Source: Pseudidiomarina woesei
Lineage (GTDB): Bacteria; Pseudomonadota; Gammaproteobacteria; Enterobacterales; Alteromonadaceae
Direction of reading: 5' to 3'
NCBI RefSeq assembly: GCF_001418345.1
Contig: NZ_LIPW01000011.1
Span: forward strand, 1-48,938
DNA: 48,938 nt
How positions within the stretch are numbered: position 1 is the first letter of the stretch; each line of letters begins with the position of its first letter. Both the position numbers and the translations under genes were made by a program. A model generated the notes under the pieces. The model had not been told where the DNA came from, ran no database searches, and worked only from the letters and a program-made list of their open reading frames with translations. Positions 18,420 through 26,542 of this stretch are shown piece by piece.

Positions 18420-18441
18420 AATTGTTCTCCAGTAAACCTAT

Positions 18442-19185
18442 TTAGCCCTTCACCGACAGCAGACTATTTGCTTGCTGGGCCGTTTCGTCAGCGGTTGAAA
18501 TCACGCTCATATTCAAATCATAGCGGCGCTGCGTATCAATCATGGCCACCATGGCTTCTATCGTGTTTACATTACTACCCTCTAACGCGCCGGACACCAA
18601 TTGTGCCGTTTCGTCACGTTGCAATGGCGCGCCCACAGGAGTACGAAACCAACCATCGTCGCTGCGTTGTAACTGATTCGGCTGATCAACACGCACTAGT
18701 TTTAAACGATCAAGCGGTACTAGTTCATTGGCGTCACCGCCTAAACCAATGCCGCTTACAGTACCGTCGTTACCAATAGTCACTTGAGTTCCTAGCGGCA
18801 ACAATATTGGGCCGCCATCACCAAGCACCGGCATGCCGTTCACCATTAACTGACCATCGGCATCTATCTGTAAATCGCCACGTTTGGTATAGGCTTCGCC
18901 TGCTGGTGTTTGTACGGCAAGCCAGTTGGCTTGATCGAACGCCACATCTAAATCACGTTCGGTGGTTTGAATAGCCCCCGCCGAAGTATCGAACAAACCC
19001 GTGGTTGTCACTGCGGCCACGCGTGTATCTAACGCGCCAGGGCCGTTAACAGGCACCGCGCGGGCAGCAGCAAGCTGCGCCCGAAAACCAGTGGTTGATG
19101 CGTTACTCAAGTTATGGGTCACCACTGACTGCTCATCGAGCGTTTGTCGTGCCCCATTCATTGCCGTATATAAAATGGCGTCCAT
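18442..19185 (-). CDS. flgF: Flagellar proximal rod protein FlgF
   Basis: FlgF is one of the rod proteins. The 247-aa product begins with MDAILYTAMNGARQTLDEQS, the usual FlgF form of the rod N-terminus, then HNLSNASTTGFRAQLAA. It ends in AMVAMIDTQRRYDLNMSVIS. It follows flgE and precedes flgG with short gaps. Confidence 0.96.
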   Translation of the reverse strand: MDAILYTAMNGARQTLDEQSVVTHNLSNASTTGFRAQLAAARAVPVNGPGALDTRVAAVTTTGLFDTSAGAIQTTERDLDVAFDQANWLAVQTPAGEAYTKRGDLQIDADGQLMVNGMPVLGDGGPILLPLGTQVTIGNDGTVSGIGLGGDANELVPLDRLKLVRVDQPNQLQRSDDGWFRTPVGAPLQRDETAQLVSGALEGSNVNTIEAMVAMIDTQRRYDLNMSVISTADETAQQANSLLSVKG

Positions 19186-19209
19186 GATTAAGCCTCTTTA
19201 CCTTAGGTA

Positions 19210-20394
19210 TTACTTCAACTGCATGGTGGTTTGCAGAGCTTCGTCTTGCGACTTAATGCTCTGCGCGTTCGCTTGATAATTACGCTGAGCAATAATCATG
19301 GCTACTAACTCTTGAGTTAAGTCAACGTTTGAGGCCTCAACAGCACCCGCCATAATTGAGCCAAACTGGCCTTCACCAGGCACTGACAAAATAGGAACAC
19401 CTGAGCGTTGCGACTCAACCCATGCGTTATTACCCACCGACTTCAAACCCTCAAGGCTTTGGAAGTTCGCCAGTGCAATAGTACCGAGCACAACTTGTTG
19501 TTCATTTGAGTAGGTACCAATAATGCTGCCGTCTTCGGCTACCGCTACTTGCATCAGCGTGCCTGACATATAGCCGTTTTGTTCCATTGAGGTTAATTCA
19601 AACTCGTTGGCAAACTGCGTGGTACCGGTAACGTCCATGGCGATGGACATGTTGGCAGCACCTTCACCTGGCGCAAAAGTAAAGCCGTCCATGTTGGTGG
19701 TGCCGGTAAGCAAACCGTTGGTATCAAAGTCTAGTTGGCCCACTTCCGGCGCTAGCTCGGTACCACGTGACATGCGCACTTCCCACTGGTTATCGCCAGT
19801 TTTAGTGAAGTACATCATGCTTGGGTGCGGGTTACCTAAAGAGTCGAACAAGGTGACCGAGTTCGCGTAGGAATACGAATCTGGGTCGGCTTGGTCAAAC
19901 GGCACTGCTGCACGGTCGACAATTGCAGTACTGGTATCTAAGTTAAATACGCCGCTAAGCTCGCTTGATGCATTCGCTGGAATACCACCTGGTGGCACAC
20001 GCAATACTTCTGGCTGGCCCCCAAATTCAACGCCTTGTGGATAACCGGTTAGCTGTGCACCCTGCGCGTTAACAATAAAGCCTTGTTTATCAATAGTTAA
20101 TTGGCCGTTGCGCGAGTATTCAATTTGGCCTTGGTTTTCAAACCGAAAGAAGCCTTTGCCGCTAATGGCTAAGTCCATATTGCGGTTAGTGGTTTCTATA
20201 TTACCGTCGCTGAAGTCTTGAAATACGCCAGCTACACGTACACCTAAACCCACTTGGGCATTGGCATAAATATCTGAGAACTGTGCGCGAGCGCTTTTAA
20301 AACCTACTACCTGTGAGTTCGCAACGTTGTTACTAATCACGTCTAAGTTAGTGGCTGCTGCACGTAAACCTGATAATGCTTGAGAAAAACCCAT
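19210..20394 (-). CDS. flgE: Flagellar hook protein FlgE
   Basis: FlgE polymerises into the hook. The 394-aa protein begins GFSQALSGLRAAATNLDVIS then NNVANSQVVGFKSARAQFSD and ends with QELVAMIIAQRNYQANAQSI, the hook C-terminal helix. The middle carries the FlgE beta domains. It starts 11 bases after flgD, the hook cap gene, with a GGAG-type ribosome site. Confidence 0.97.
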   Translation of the reverse strand: MGFSQALSGLRAAATNLDVISNNVANSQVVGFKSARAQFSDIYANAQVGLGVRVAGVFQDFSDGNIETTNRNMDLAISGKGFFRFENQGQIEYSRNGQLTIDKQGFIVNAQGAQLTGYPQGVEFGGQPEVLRVPPGGIPANASSELSGVFNLDTSTAIVDRAAVPFDQADPDSYSYANSVTLFDSLGNPHPSMMYFTKTGDNQWEVRMSRGTELAPEVGQLDFDTNGLLTGTTNMDGFTFAPGEGAANMSIAMDVTGTTQFANEFELTSMEQNGYMSGTLMQVAVAEDGSIIGTYSNEQQVVLGTIALANFQSLEGLKSVGNNAWVESQRSGVPILSVPGEGQFGSIMAGAVEASNVDLTQELVAMIIAQRNYQANAQSIKSQDEALQTTMQLK

Positions 20395-20405
20395 GGTCGA
20401 GCTCC

Positions 20406-21083
20406 TTAAATAATTTGCCGAATGTCTTCAAGACGAACGGGTTCTAGAATACCGCCCAAGTCGAGTCGCGGACCGCTGTCTGTCATACTCACCGCGATAA
20501 CTTGTGCATAGTTAAAGCGTTCTGAAGTAACCGGCTGGTCACCGTTGGTGGCTTCAACTGTAAATTTGTAAGCGCCAGCAGGGGCTGCTGTGCCATCATC
20601 CATTTTGCCGTCCCATGAGAACGACTGTGGGCCCGAGCCCACTTCGCCAAGATCCATACGGCGAACCAGCATACCGCTGGCGTTATAAATATTAATTTTC
20701 ACGCTTTCTGCAGGCGCATTGAGCTCAATGCCAAATGGCGTAGCATCGCCTTCACCGTCGTTACCCACCAAAATTCGATCACCAGGCACCAATACCGCTC
20801 GGCCAATTAAGGCTGAGGCTTGCATGGTTTTTGCCGCTTCCATTTGGCCGTTAATGGTTTGCATAGTGTCGTTTAACGACTCAATACCGCTTACCGTATT
20901 AATTTGCGCCAACTGCGAGGTCATTTCGTTATTTTCCATTGGATTCAATGGGTCTTGGTTGCGCAACTGCGTTACCAACAACGTCATAAAGTTATCGCGC
21001 ATTTCTTGACTATTCGAAGCCACCTTTGCGTTATTAGCGCTTTGGTTAACGCGATTTAACACGCTTGCATCAATGGTACTCAT
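20406..21083 (-). CDS. flgD: Flagellar hook cap protein FlgD
   Basis: FlgD caps the growing hook and is removed when the hook is complete. The 225-aa protein has the N-terminal signature FMTLLVTQLRNQDPLNPMEN at about 32-51, then EMTSQLAQINTVSGIESLN. The C-terminal part has the FlgD Ig/tudor-like region with NIYNASGMLVRRMDLGEV and SFSWDGKMDDG. Context (flgC-flgD-flgE) fits. Confidence 0.97.
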   Translation of the reverse strand: MSTIDASVLNRVNQSANNAKVASNSQEMRDNFMTLLVTQLRNQDPLNPMENNEMTSQLAQINTVSGIESLNDTMQTINGQMEAAKTMQASALIGRAVLVPGDRILVGNDGEGDATPFGIELNAPAESVKINIYNASGMLVRRMDLGEVGSGPQSFSWDGKMDDGTAAPAGAYKFTVEATNGDQPVTSERFNYAQVIAVSMTDSGPRLDLGGILEPVRLEDIRQII

Positions 21084-21093
21084 TGGTTACTCC

Positions 21094-21498
21094 TTAGCCC
21101 TTGCCAATGGTGAGTGTGCGCATCAGTAAGTCTTTACTGGTGTTCATCACTTCTACGTTGGCTTGATAAGACCGCGAGGCCGAAATCATATTGACCATTT
21201 CAGCAACCGGATCGACATTCGGCATAGTCACATAGCCCTGCTCGTCTGCAAGTGGGTGGCCTGGTTGATACTCGCGCCGTGCCGGTGCTTCTGACTCAAC
21301 CACTTCTTTTACTTGCACACCACCAACGCCATTGGCTTGCAGTTGTTGTTCAAAAATAACTTGTTTGGCTTTGTACGGTTGGCCATCGGGGCCAGCCACA
21401 CTATTCGCGTTAGCCATATTGCTGGCCGCCACATTCATGCGTTGTGACTGCGCCGTTAAGGCCGAACCTGAAATATCTAAAATTGAAAAAATTGCCAT
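21094..21498 (-). CDS. flgC: Flagellar proximal rod protein FlgC
   Basis: FlgC is a proximal rod subunit. The 134-aa protein has the rod N-terminal motif ([20 protein letters not shown] then ANANSV) and the C-terminal [20 protein letters not shown]. Length is standard. It lies 13 bases downstream of flgB. Confidence 0.97.
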   Translation of the reverse strand: MAIFSILDISGSALTAQSQRMNVAASNMANANSVAGPDGQPYKAKQVIFEQQLQANGVGGVQVKEVVESEAPARREYQPGHPLADEQGYVTMPNVDPVAEMVNMISASRSYQANVEVMNTSKDLLMRTLTIGKG

Positions 21499-21511
21499 AT
21501 TTCAGCCCCTT

Positions 21512-21916
21512 TTATTGTTCTGGTTGCATGGCTTTCTTCAGGCCACTAATGCGATCGTCTAAAAATTGAATGTCTGCTTGGTAGCGCAATGAGTTATCTA
21601 AAAACTGTGCGCGTTCCATATCCATATCTACAGTGTTACCGTCAAGCCGGTTTTGGGCCGGAACTCGATACTTCATGTCCACCGCCGTGTTTGAAGCCGA
21701 TAACTGCATGTGCCCAGCATGGGTTGTTGCCAGTTTTACCGGCCCCGACTGCTGTGCTGTGGCGCGCTTGAGCTCTTGTGAGAAATCAAAGTCTCGCGCT
21801 TTATAGTTCGGCGTATCGGCATTCGCGATATTGCCCGCCAATGTTTCTTGGCGTTGTTGGCGCAGCGCTAAAGTCTGTTGTTGAAACTGCAACGCACTGG
21901 TTAATTTGTCGATCAT
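21512..21916 (-). CDS. flgB: Flagellar proximal rod protein FlgB
   Basis: FlgB is the first rod subunit assembled on FliE. The frame is open further upstream, but the ATG at 21916 is chosen. It follows AGGAGGG by eight bases and gives the family's opening (MIDKLTSALQFQQQTLALRQ) and usual length of 134 aa. The rod motif ETLAGNIANADTPNYKARDF follows at about 23-42. It is first in the flgB-L run and divergent from flgA. The chemotaxis genes cheV and cheR, often found between flgA and flgB in related bacteria, are absent. Confidence 0.96.
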   Translation of the reverse strand: MIDKLTSALQFQQQTLALRQQRQETLAGNIANADTPNYKARDFDFSQELKRATAQQSGPVKLATTHAGHMQLSASNTAVDMKYRVPAQNRLDGNTVDMDMERAQFLDNSLRYQADIQFLDDRISGLKKAMQPEQ

Positions 21917-22067
21917 GGTGCAGACCCTCCTGTTCACGTTGCAGAGTACTTCGGCTTGTGTAAATACAAAGCAAAGAATAAGCGCCTTTTTTACCCCCAA
22001 TTCTGCCAATACCTCATTGCGAAACTGTCTATAATTCGAACGGTCATTTATTTTTATTGGTATTTTC

Positions 22068-22823
22068 ATGGGCGTTGCCACATTAAATCGACATAGCTTG
22101 CTGCACACTTGCACTTTGGTTGTGTTGGTGTTCCTTAGTGTGGGCAGCTCTCGGGTGCACGCTGACGACACAACGAGCACCGTTGCACAAACCAACTGGT
22201 ATCGCGCCATAATGCAACTGGTTGCGCGTCACTTACCCCCAACCACAACAAGCCATCATGTTGAACTTTTAACACCCGCAGAAACGCTGCAACCACTGCT
22301 GAGCTGCCCCAACATTCATGCGCGCTTTTCCCGTGAGCCGCAACGTTTAGCTGGGCGCACCATGGTGACCTTATCGTGCGGCGATAGCCTGCGTGACAAT
22401 CCGCGTTTTGTACAAATAGATGTGTCGGTAATAGGAAATTATTTGGTGGTGACCCGAGACTTAGCTGCAAAGCATACTTTGGCACGTAACGACATCACCA
22501 TTGAACAGGGTGATTTAGGCCGCTTGCCACGTTATGCATTGTTAGCAACGCCACAGGCAATGCAGCAAGTTATTGGCCAACAGTTACGCCGGGCGCTAAG
22601 CCAACACAGTATTTTGCAAGAAAACCTATTAACCAAGCCACAAGTGGTTAATTTTGGCGATGAGCTAGTAATTGAAGCCCGCGGTAAAGGGTTTCAAATT
22701 ACGCGAACGGCCGAGGCCATGGATACTGGGGCAATTGGTGATATAATTCGCGTTCGATTAAATAACAAACAGCTCATACGAGTTAAAATTGTTGCACCGG
22801 GCAGGGCTGAACCCGCACAATAA
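22068..22823 (+). CDS. flgA: Flagellar P-ring chaperone FlgA
   Basis: FlgA is a periplasmic chaperone for P-ring assembly. The 251-aa product has a signal peptide (about 1-32, ending SSRVHA) and a C-terminal SAF-like region with RDLAAKHTLARNDITIEQGD near 140-160. Near the end it has VIEARGKGFQITRTAEAMDT then GAIGDIIRVRLNNKQLIRV. No strong ribosome site is visible before the ATG. It is divergent from flgB and followed by flgM. Confidence 0.94.
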   Translation: MGVATLNRHSLLHTCTLVVLVFLSVGSSRVHADDTTSTVAQTNWYRAIMQLVARHLPPTTTSHHVELLTPAETLQPLLSCPNIHARFSREPQRLAGRTMVTLSCGDSLRDNPRFVQIDVSVIGNYLVVTRDLAAKHTLARNDITIEQGDLGRLPRYALLATPQAMQQVIGQQLRRALSQHSILQENLLTKPQVVNFGDELVIEARGKGFQITRTAEAMDTGAIGDIIRVRLNNKQLIRVKIVAPGRAEPAQ

Positions 22824-22847
22824 CTGTTAAATATGTGCAAATAGACT

Positions 22848-22874
22848 TAAAGAATTTGGCGCTAGTGCCGATAA
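22848..22874 (+). promoter_or_regulatory. Sigma-28 (FliA) promoter for flgMN
   Basis: TAAAGAAT at 22848-22855, an 11-base spacer, then a perfect GCCGATAA at 22867-22874. It lies about 38 bases before the flgM start codon, in the gap after flgA. FlgM inhibits FliA, so this promoter makes the negative feedback loop known from other flagellated bacteria. Confidence 0.88.
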
Positions 22875-22911
22875 ATAATCTAGCAACGCCAATAATAGCG
22901 AGGGATTTCCC

Positions 22912-23184
22912 GTGAAAATCAATGGTTATCAACCACCTAATAGTGTTACTCAGTCAGAATCTAGCCGTTCACAAGCGGCCCAGAAAACTGAGAAAGCCAG
23001 TGCGGGTGAAGCCAAGCAAGCGGAAGTTGTAACGCACTTAAGCCAACTACCGCAAGACGCTAGCCAAGACATTAATATGGCCCGTGTTGAAGAGCTGCGC
23101 GAAGCAATTCGTGACGGTAAATTAAACATGAACACCGACAATATTGCCGAAGCTTTACTGAAAAGCTTAACGGACGGCCTGTAA
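22912..23184 (+). CDS. flgM: Anti-sigma-28 factor FlgM
   Basis: FlgM binds FliA (sigma-28) in the cytoplasm and is exported through the finished hook, which frees FliA for late genes. The 90-aa product starts with GTG behind a GAGGG ribosome site. It has a polar, disordered N-terminal half and a C-terminal sigma-binding region (INMARVEELREAIRDGKLNM then NTDNIAEALLKSL). The sigma-28 promoter at 22848-22874 drives it, and flgN follows six bases later. Confidence 0.95.
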   Translation: MKINGYQPPNSVTQSESSRSQAAQKTEKASAGEAKQAEVVTHLSQLPQDASQDINMARVEELREAIRDGKLNMNTDNIAEALLKSLTDGL

Positions 23185-23190
23185 GCGCTT

Positions 23191-23649
23191 ATGAGTTTAC
23201 GCCAGCATTTAACCGCACAAGTTGAACGTTTAGATCAGCTCAACGCCCTGCTTGAACAAGAGCAGAAGCTACTTGGCGACGGTAAAATAGATGGCGAACA
23301 GCTCAAGCAGCTTGCTGAGCAGAAACAAACTCTGCAACACGCTATTGAAACAAATGAAACCAAGCGCCGAGCTGCACAGCAAAAACTTGGTTTTAGCAAC
23401 GATGCCGCTGGAGCTCGTGAAGCCGCGCAGCAGGCCGACTGTGAAGATGTATGGCAACAATTACTTGAACGCACACAACGTATTGCCCAACTGAATAGTT
23501 TAAATGGCGAGCTTATTCAACATCGTCTGCACCATAACCAACAAATGCTGAATATTCTGCGCGATGCCGCAGGTACCGGTGGCGCAGCTATTTATGGCGC
23601 TGACGGTAGCCAAGAAACCACTCCACAGCGCCTCAATTCTAAAGCTTAA
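23191..23649 (+). CDS. flgN: Flagellar export chaperone FlgN
   Basis: FlgN is the cytoplasmic chaperone that delivers FlgK and FlgL to the export gate. The 152-aa product is a helical, Gln-rich protein with long heptad stretches (about 5-65 and 85-130). It lies directly after flgM, its usual place. The assignment rests on position, size and the FlgN-type C-terminal LNGELIQHRLHHNQQMLNIL segment. Its TAA abuts the stop of the convergent nuclease gene with no base between. Confidence 0.92.
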   Translation: MSLRQHLTAQVERLDQLNALLEQEQKLLGDGKIDGEQLKQLAEQKQTLQHAIETNETKRRAAQQKLGFSNDAAGAREAAQQADCEDVWQQLLERTQRIAQLNSLNGELIQHRLHHNQQMLNILRDAAGTGGAAIYGADGSQETTPQRLNSKA

Positions 23650-24459
23650 TTAGTTATTCGTTCTCGCATATAGCCCATCAAGAATTGCGGCCAACCGCTG
23701 CGCACCTTGTTGCATGCGTTGCTCCAAAACAGGCCCCCACTGCGCGGTATAATCGTCAGCTATTTCTTGGCCTTCACGGTAGTTTGAATAAATTCGCCGG
23801 GTAATGGCTGCTGACTCATTGGCCCACGCCAAGGTTTGCTCTGGGTTCACCGAAAGCGGCGCTAGTGGCTCAAGCTCTTTGGTTAGCTCCTGTGCTTTTG
23901 CGCTACTTTGCTCGCCACCTCGCTGAGCCAACATGTCGGTATCCCACAAACGATGCAAGTTCGTTGGCTGATCAAAGTAAACTAAGCTAGCTCGGTTGCC
24001 ACCTAAGTCATCGGCAAAACTCACATGCATCGGTTGATGTAAGTCGCCCATAAAATGCACTAAAAACGCTAGTGCAACCCAGTCGTTTGGGTCGTGCTTT
24101 AATACGTCATAATGATGTTGAATAGCACTCAAAATACAGCCTTTGTCACTGCAATTTTCAGGCCGAACTTTGGCTTCTGAACGCGGAAAGTTGACATAAT
24201 GATGCGGCTTCGCCCAGTCCCATTGGTCGTTACTTTTAATATGGTCGGCCCAACTACAAATACTACCAAAGTCGTCATAATCTGGATGCTCTGCCACCAT
24301 AGCGTCAAGCCGCGCACGTGTTGCTGGCTGCACTAAGGTATAAGTTATTTCGCAAAACGCATGATGGCCAATACCACCGTATGCATGCGCACTGGGCGTT
24401 ACCAACGCAGCCATAAATACTGTTGCTGCAGTTAAAACTAGAGACTGAATAATTTTCAT
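23650..24459 (-). CDS. Secreted S1/P1-type zinc nuclease
   Basis: The 269-aa protein has a signal peptide (about 1-26, SAHA) and the fold's zinc-ligand motifs in order: GIGHHAF near the mature N-terminus, ICSWADHIK, PHHYVNFP, HFMGDLHQPMHV and NLHRLWDTDML. S1/P1 nucleases use three zinc ions to cut single-stranded DNA and RNA, so this is likely a periplasmic or secreted nuclease that recovers phosphate or nucleosides. One oddity is the mature N-terminus: cleavage after AHA would leave Tyr where the family usually has Trp as a main-chain zinc ligand. Its start overlaps the sugar dehydrogenase stop by four bases. Confidence 0.92.
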   Translation of the reverse strand: MKIIQSLVLTAATVFMAALVTPSAHAYGGIGHHAFCEITYTLVQPATRARLDAMVAEHPDYDDFGSICSWADHIKSNDQWDWAKPHHYVNFPRSEAKVRPENCSDKGCILSAIQHHYDVLKHDPNDWVALAFLVHFMGDLHQPMHVSFADDLGGNRASLVYFDQPTNLHRLWDTDMLAQRGGEQSSAKAQELTKELEPLAPLSVNPEQTLAWANESAAITRRIYSNYREGQEIADDYTAQWGPVLEQRMQQGAQRLAAILDGLYARTNN

Positions 24460-25538
24460 GGCAATTCCACTCTAATTAATTGGCCTTCGGCGCTATCCGT
24501 AAGCACATAAACCTGGTTATCTGGACTGGTATACACCGCCCGTATGCGCTGGCCTAATTCGCTCAGGTATTCATCGGTTAAGGTCCAGCTGTCGTTACTA
24601 TAATGAAACCGTTGTAAACGCCGACCAACCAAGTGCGACACCAATAAGTCGCCCTTGTACAAGGCTAAACCAGCTGGTGCTAGTGAAGGCGTCCACGTAT
24701 ACAAAGGTGCTTTAACTCCCGGCAACTGATTAAAGGGTGAAACTTTAGCCCCGATATAGTCAATGCCATAGGTTGCAATAGGCCAACCATAGTTACCGCC
24801 AGCCACAATTTTATTGAGTTCATCACCGCCTTTCGGGCCGTGTTCGTGCTGCCATATGGCGTCACGCTGTTCATCATAGATCAAACCTTGCACGTTTCTA
24901 TGACCATAACTAAAAATTTGCGAAGCTTGGCTGTGCTTGTAGGGGTTATCGTTTGGGGTGCTGCCATCGCGATGAATACGCACTATTTTGCCAAGATGGT
25001 TATCTAAAAGTTGCGCTTGTTCACGATGCACAAACCCGTCACCTAAAGCCACCAGCAAGGTGCCATCGGCTAGCCAAGTCATGCGCGCACCAAAATGCGC
25101 GGCGCCGGCTTTTTTCGGTAACGCTGTGAAAATATTCTGGGCGTTAAATACACTATAGGGTGCTTGCGCTGACAATGTGCCTTTGACAACACAGGTGTTA
25201 TTAGCCGCCTCGTTACCGCAGGCATAACTTAATACCAATTCACGTGTGCTGGAAAAATCTGGCGCCAACAGCACTTCAAATAATCCTGCCTGCGCGGTTG
25301 CATAAAGATCTGGAAGACTAAGTTCTATCGGTTGTTTGGCTCCGTTAGGTGCAACATAAATTAGCTGCCCGCCGCGCAGCGTCACCACAAAGCCACCTTC
25401 CGGTAAGGCTGCCATTGACCAAGGAAACGCTAATTTATCTGCAATCACCGTGGTTTTTGTCACGACAGCTGATGACTGCACTGCACTCGCAAACAGAGCG
25501 AGGGCAATAACGGTTAATTTGACACATAACCTGATCAT
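24456..25538 (-). CDS. PQQ-dependent aldose sugar dehydrogenase-like protein
   Basis: The 360-aa protein has a signal peptide (about 1-24) and a six-bladed beta-propeller of the soluble glucose dehydrogenase/YliI family. Visible hallmarks are FPWSMAALPEGGFVVTLRGG at the start, MTWLADGTLLVALGDG, SYGHRNVQGLIYD and WQHEHGPKGGDELN followed by NYGWP. Such enzymes oxidise aldoses in the periplasm using PQQ and calcium. No PQQ synthesis genes are in the window. It overlaps both neighbours by four bases, so the three genes form one operon. Confidence 0.9.
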   Translation of the reverse strand: MIRLCVKLTVIALALFASAVQSSAVVTKTTVIADKLAFPWSMAALPEGGFVVTLRGGQLIYVAPNGAKQPIELSLPDLYATAQAGLFEVLLAPDFSSTRELVLSYACGNEAANNTCVVKGTLSAQAPYSVFNAQNIFTALPKKAGAAHFGARMTWLADGTLLVALGDGFVHREQAQLLDNHLGKIVRIHRDGSTPNDNPYKHSQASQIFSYGHRNVQGLIYDEQRDAIWQHEHGPKGGDELNKIVAGGNYGWPIATYGIDYIGAKVSPFNQLPGVKAPLYTWTPSLAPAGLALYKGDLLVSHLVGRRLQRFHYSNDSWTLTDEYLSELGQRIRAVYTSPDNQVYVLTDSAEGQLIRVELP

Positions 25539-25996
25539 TTCGGCAGCTCCTCATTTAGCTCTCGCGCTTGTGGGTGCCACAACCTATCAAATATCCAACC
25601 GGCAAACGCCCCTGTGGCACTCATTAACACAAACCCTAACGTAGTGCGGTTAGCGGCAATTAACGTAGGCATTGGGGCAAGAGAGTCAATAATAATAAAG
25701 GCTGTGGCTAGGCCCAAGCCGCCGCCAACAATAAACCACCACCGCTCAAACCGTTTGCAACGTTTGGCAACTAGCCAAGCAATAATGAAAGCAATGAGTA
25801 AGGTAGGAATTAACATAGCCGCAAACACTGGGCCGAAGTGCAGCAGATCATGAACAATGGTGTTCATGCGTGTTGGCATATCAACACTTACCGACAACGC
25901 GGTTATTTCTGCCAAATTAAACTGTGTTTGCATAACGCTGCCAACTAAAGCAGCGCCAGCAATCGCTATTACAAAAGCCAATAAAACACGTAGCAT
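25535..25996 (-). CDS. Unrecognised inner membrane protein (153 aa)
   Basis: I do not recognise a specific family. The 153-aa product has about four hydrophobic helices (near 1-22, 55-78, 88-108 and 118-138), with a positively charged loop (KRCKRFERWW) after the second. This suggests a small integral membrane protein with both ends inside. It is the first gene of the operon with the sugar dehydrogenase and the nuclease (ATGA overlap), so it may support that periplasmic pathway. That link is inference only. Confidence 0.8.
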   Translation of the reverse strand: MLRVLLAFVIAIAGAALVGSVMQTQFNLAEITALSVSVDMPTRMNTIVHDLLHFGPVFAAMLIPTLLIAFIIAWLVAKRCKRFERWWFIVGGGLGLATAFIIIDSLAPMPTLIAANRTTLGFVLMSATGAFAGWIFDRLWHPQARELNEELPK

Positions 25997-26053
25997 GGCA
26001 ACCTCCGTTATCGGCGCCGGTAACGTTTTTACTTTTACGCCTAAATGGAAGGC

Positions 26054-26542
26054 CTAAAAGTAAACTTCTAGCCAGTTATCTGCAGCTTTAAATGTCACAC
26101 TTTGCAGTGGACCATTGCCTTCAACATTAACTAAATTTTGCTGACTCTGCCATACGTCTTGCAGTGCCTTATGGCGTATTTTCAAACCCTTTAAATTCGC
26201 TACCACTGGTGTTTCTTGATACACCCAGAAATTATTGCCGTCTATTTCATAACCGACATGACTGAGTGGCAAGGTTTGATTGTCTAACGTCGCCAAGCTA
26301 AACCGCTGTTGCACATAGTCGCTAAATTGCTCACGGGTTCGCTCCAGCTGATGAATATCGGCTTCTTTATCAAAAAGCTGCTTAACCGCATGCTCTGCGT
26401 CATGCAAAAAGAACCGGTGTAAAACTTCTATGTTCCCGGTACGCTCATTGAACAATATAGTGGTGCTGGCTGTTTTGAGCTGGTGAGCGCTGGCCGCGCT
26501 CACCCCAATCAGCAACATTAATGCGAGCCACAACGTACGCAT
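26054..26542 (-). CDS. DUF6702-like secreted protein
   Basis: The 162-aa product has a signal peptide (about 1-19, SAASA) followed by HQLKTASTTILFNERTGNIE. A conserved HRFFLHDAEHAV segment lies near 42-53. This layout resembles DUF6702 proteins, which often sit next to M1 metallopeptidase genes; the function is unknown. Its ATG shares one base with the stop of the M1 peptidase, so the two are translated from one message. Family assignment is from memory of the pattern. Confidence 0.8.
   Translation of the reverse strand: MRTLWLALMLLIGVSAASAHQLKTASTTILFNERTGNIEVLHRFFLHDAEHAVKQLFDKEADIHQLERTREQFSDYVQQRFSLATLDNQTLPLSHVGYEIDGNNFWVYQETPVVANLKGLKIRHKALQDVWQSQQNLVNVEGNGPLQSVTFKAADNWLEVYF

Noticed and set aside
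21940-22060. Sigma-54 promoter for the flgB operon
   Set aside because: TTGGCAG on the minus strand resembles a -24 box, but no GC follows at the right spacing.
21917-22210. Long upstream extension of flgB
   Set aside because: It has no family similarity, would overlap the flgA start, and the ATG at 21916 has a very strong ribosome site.
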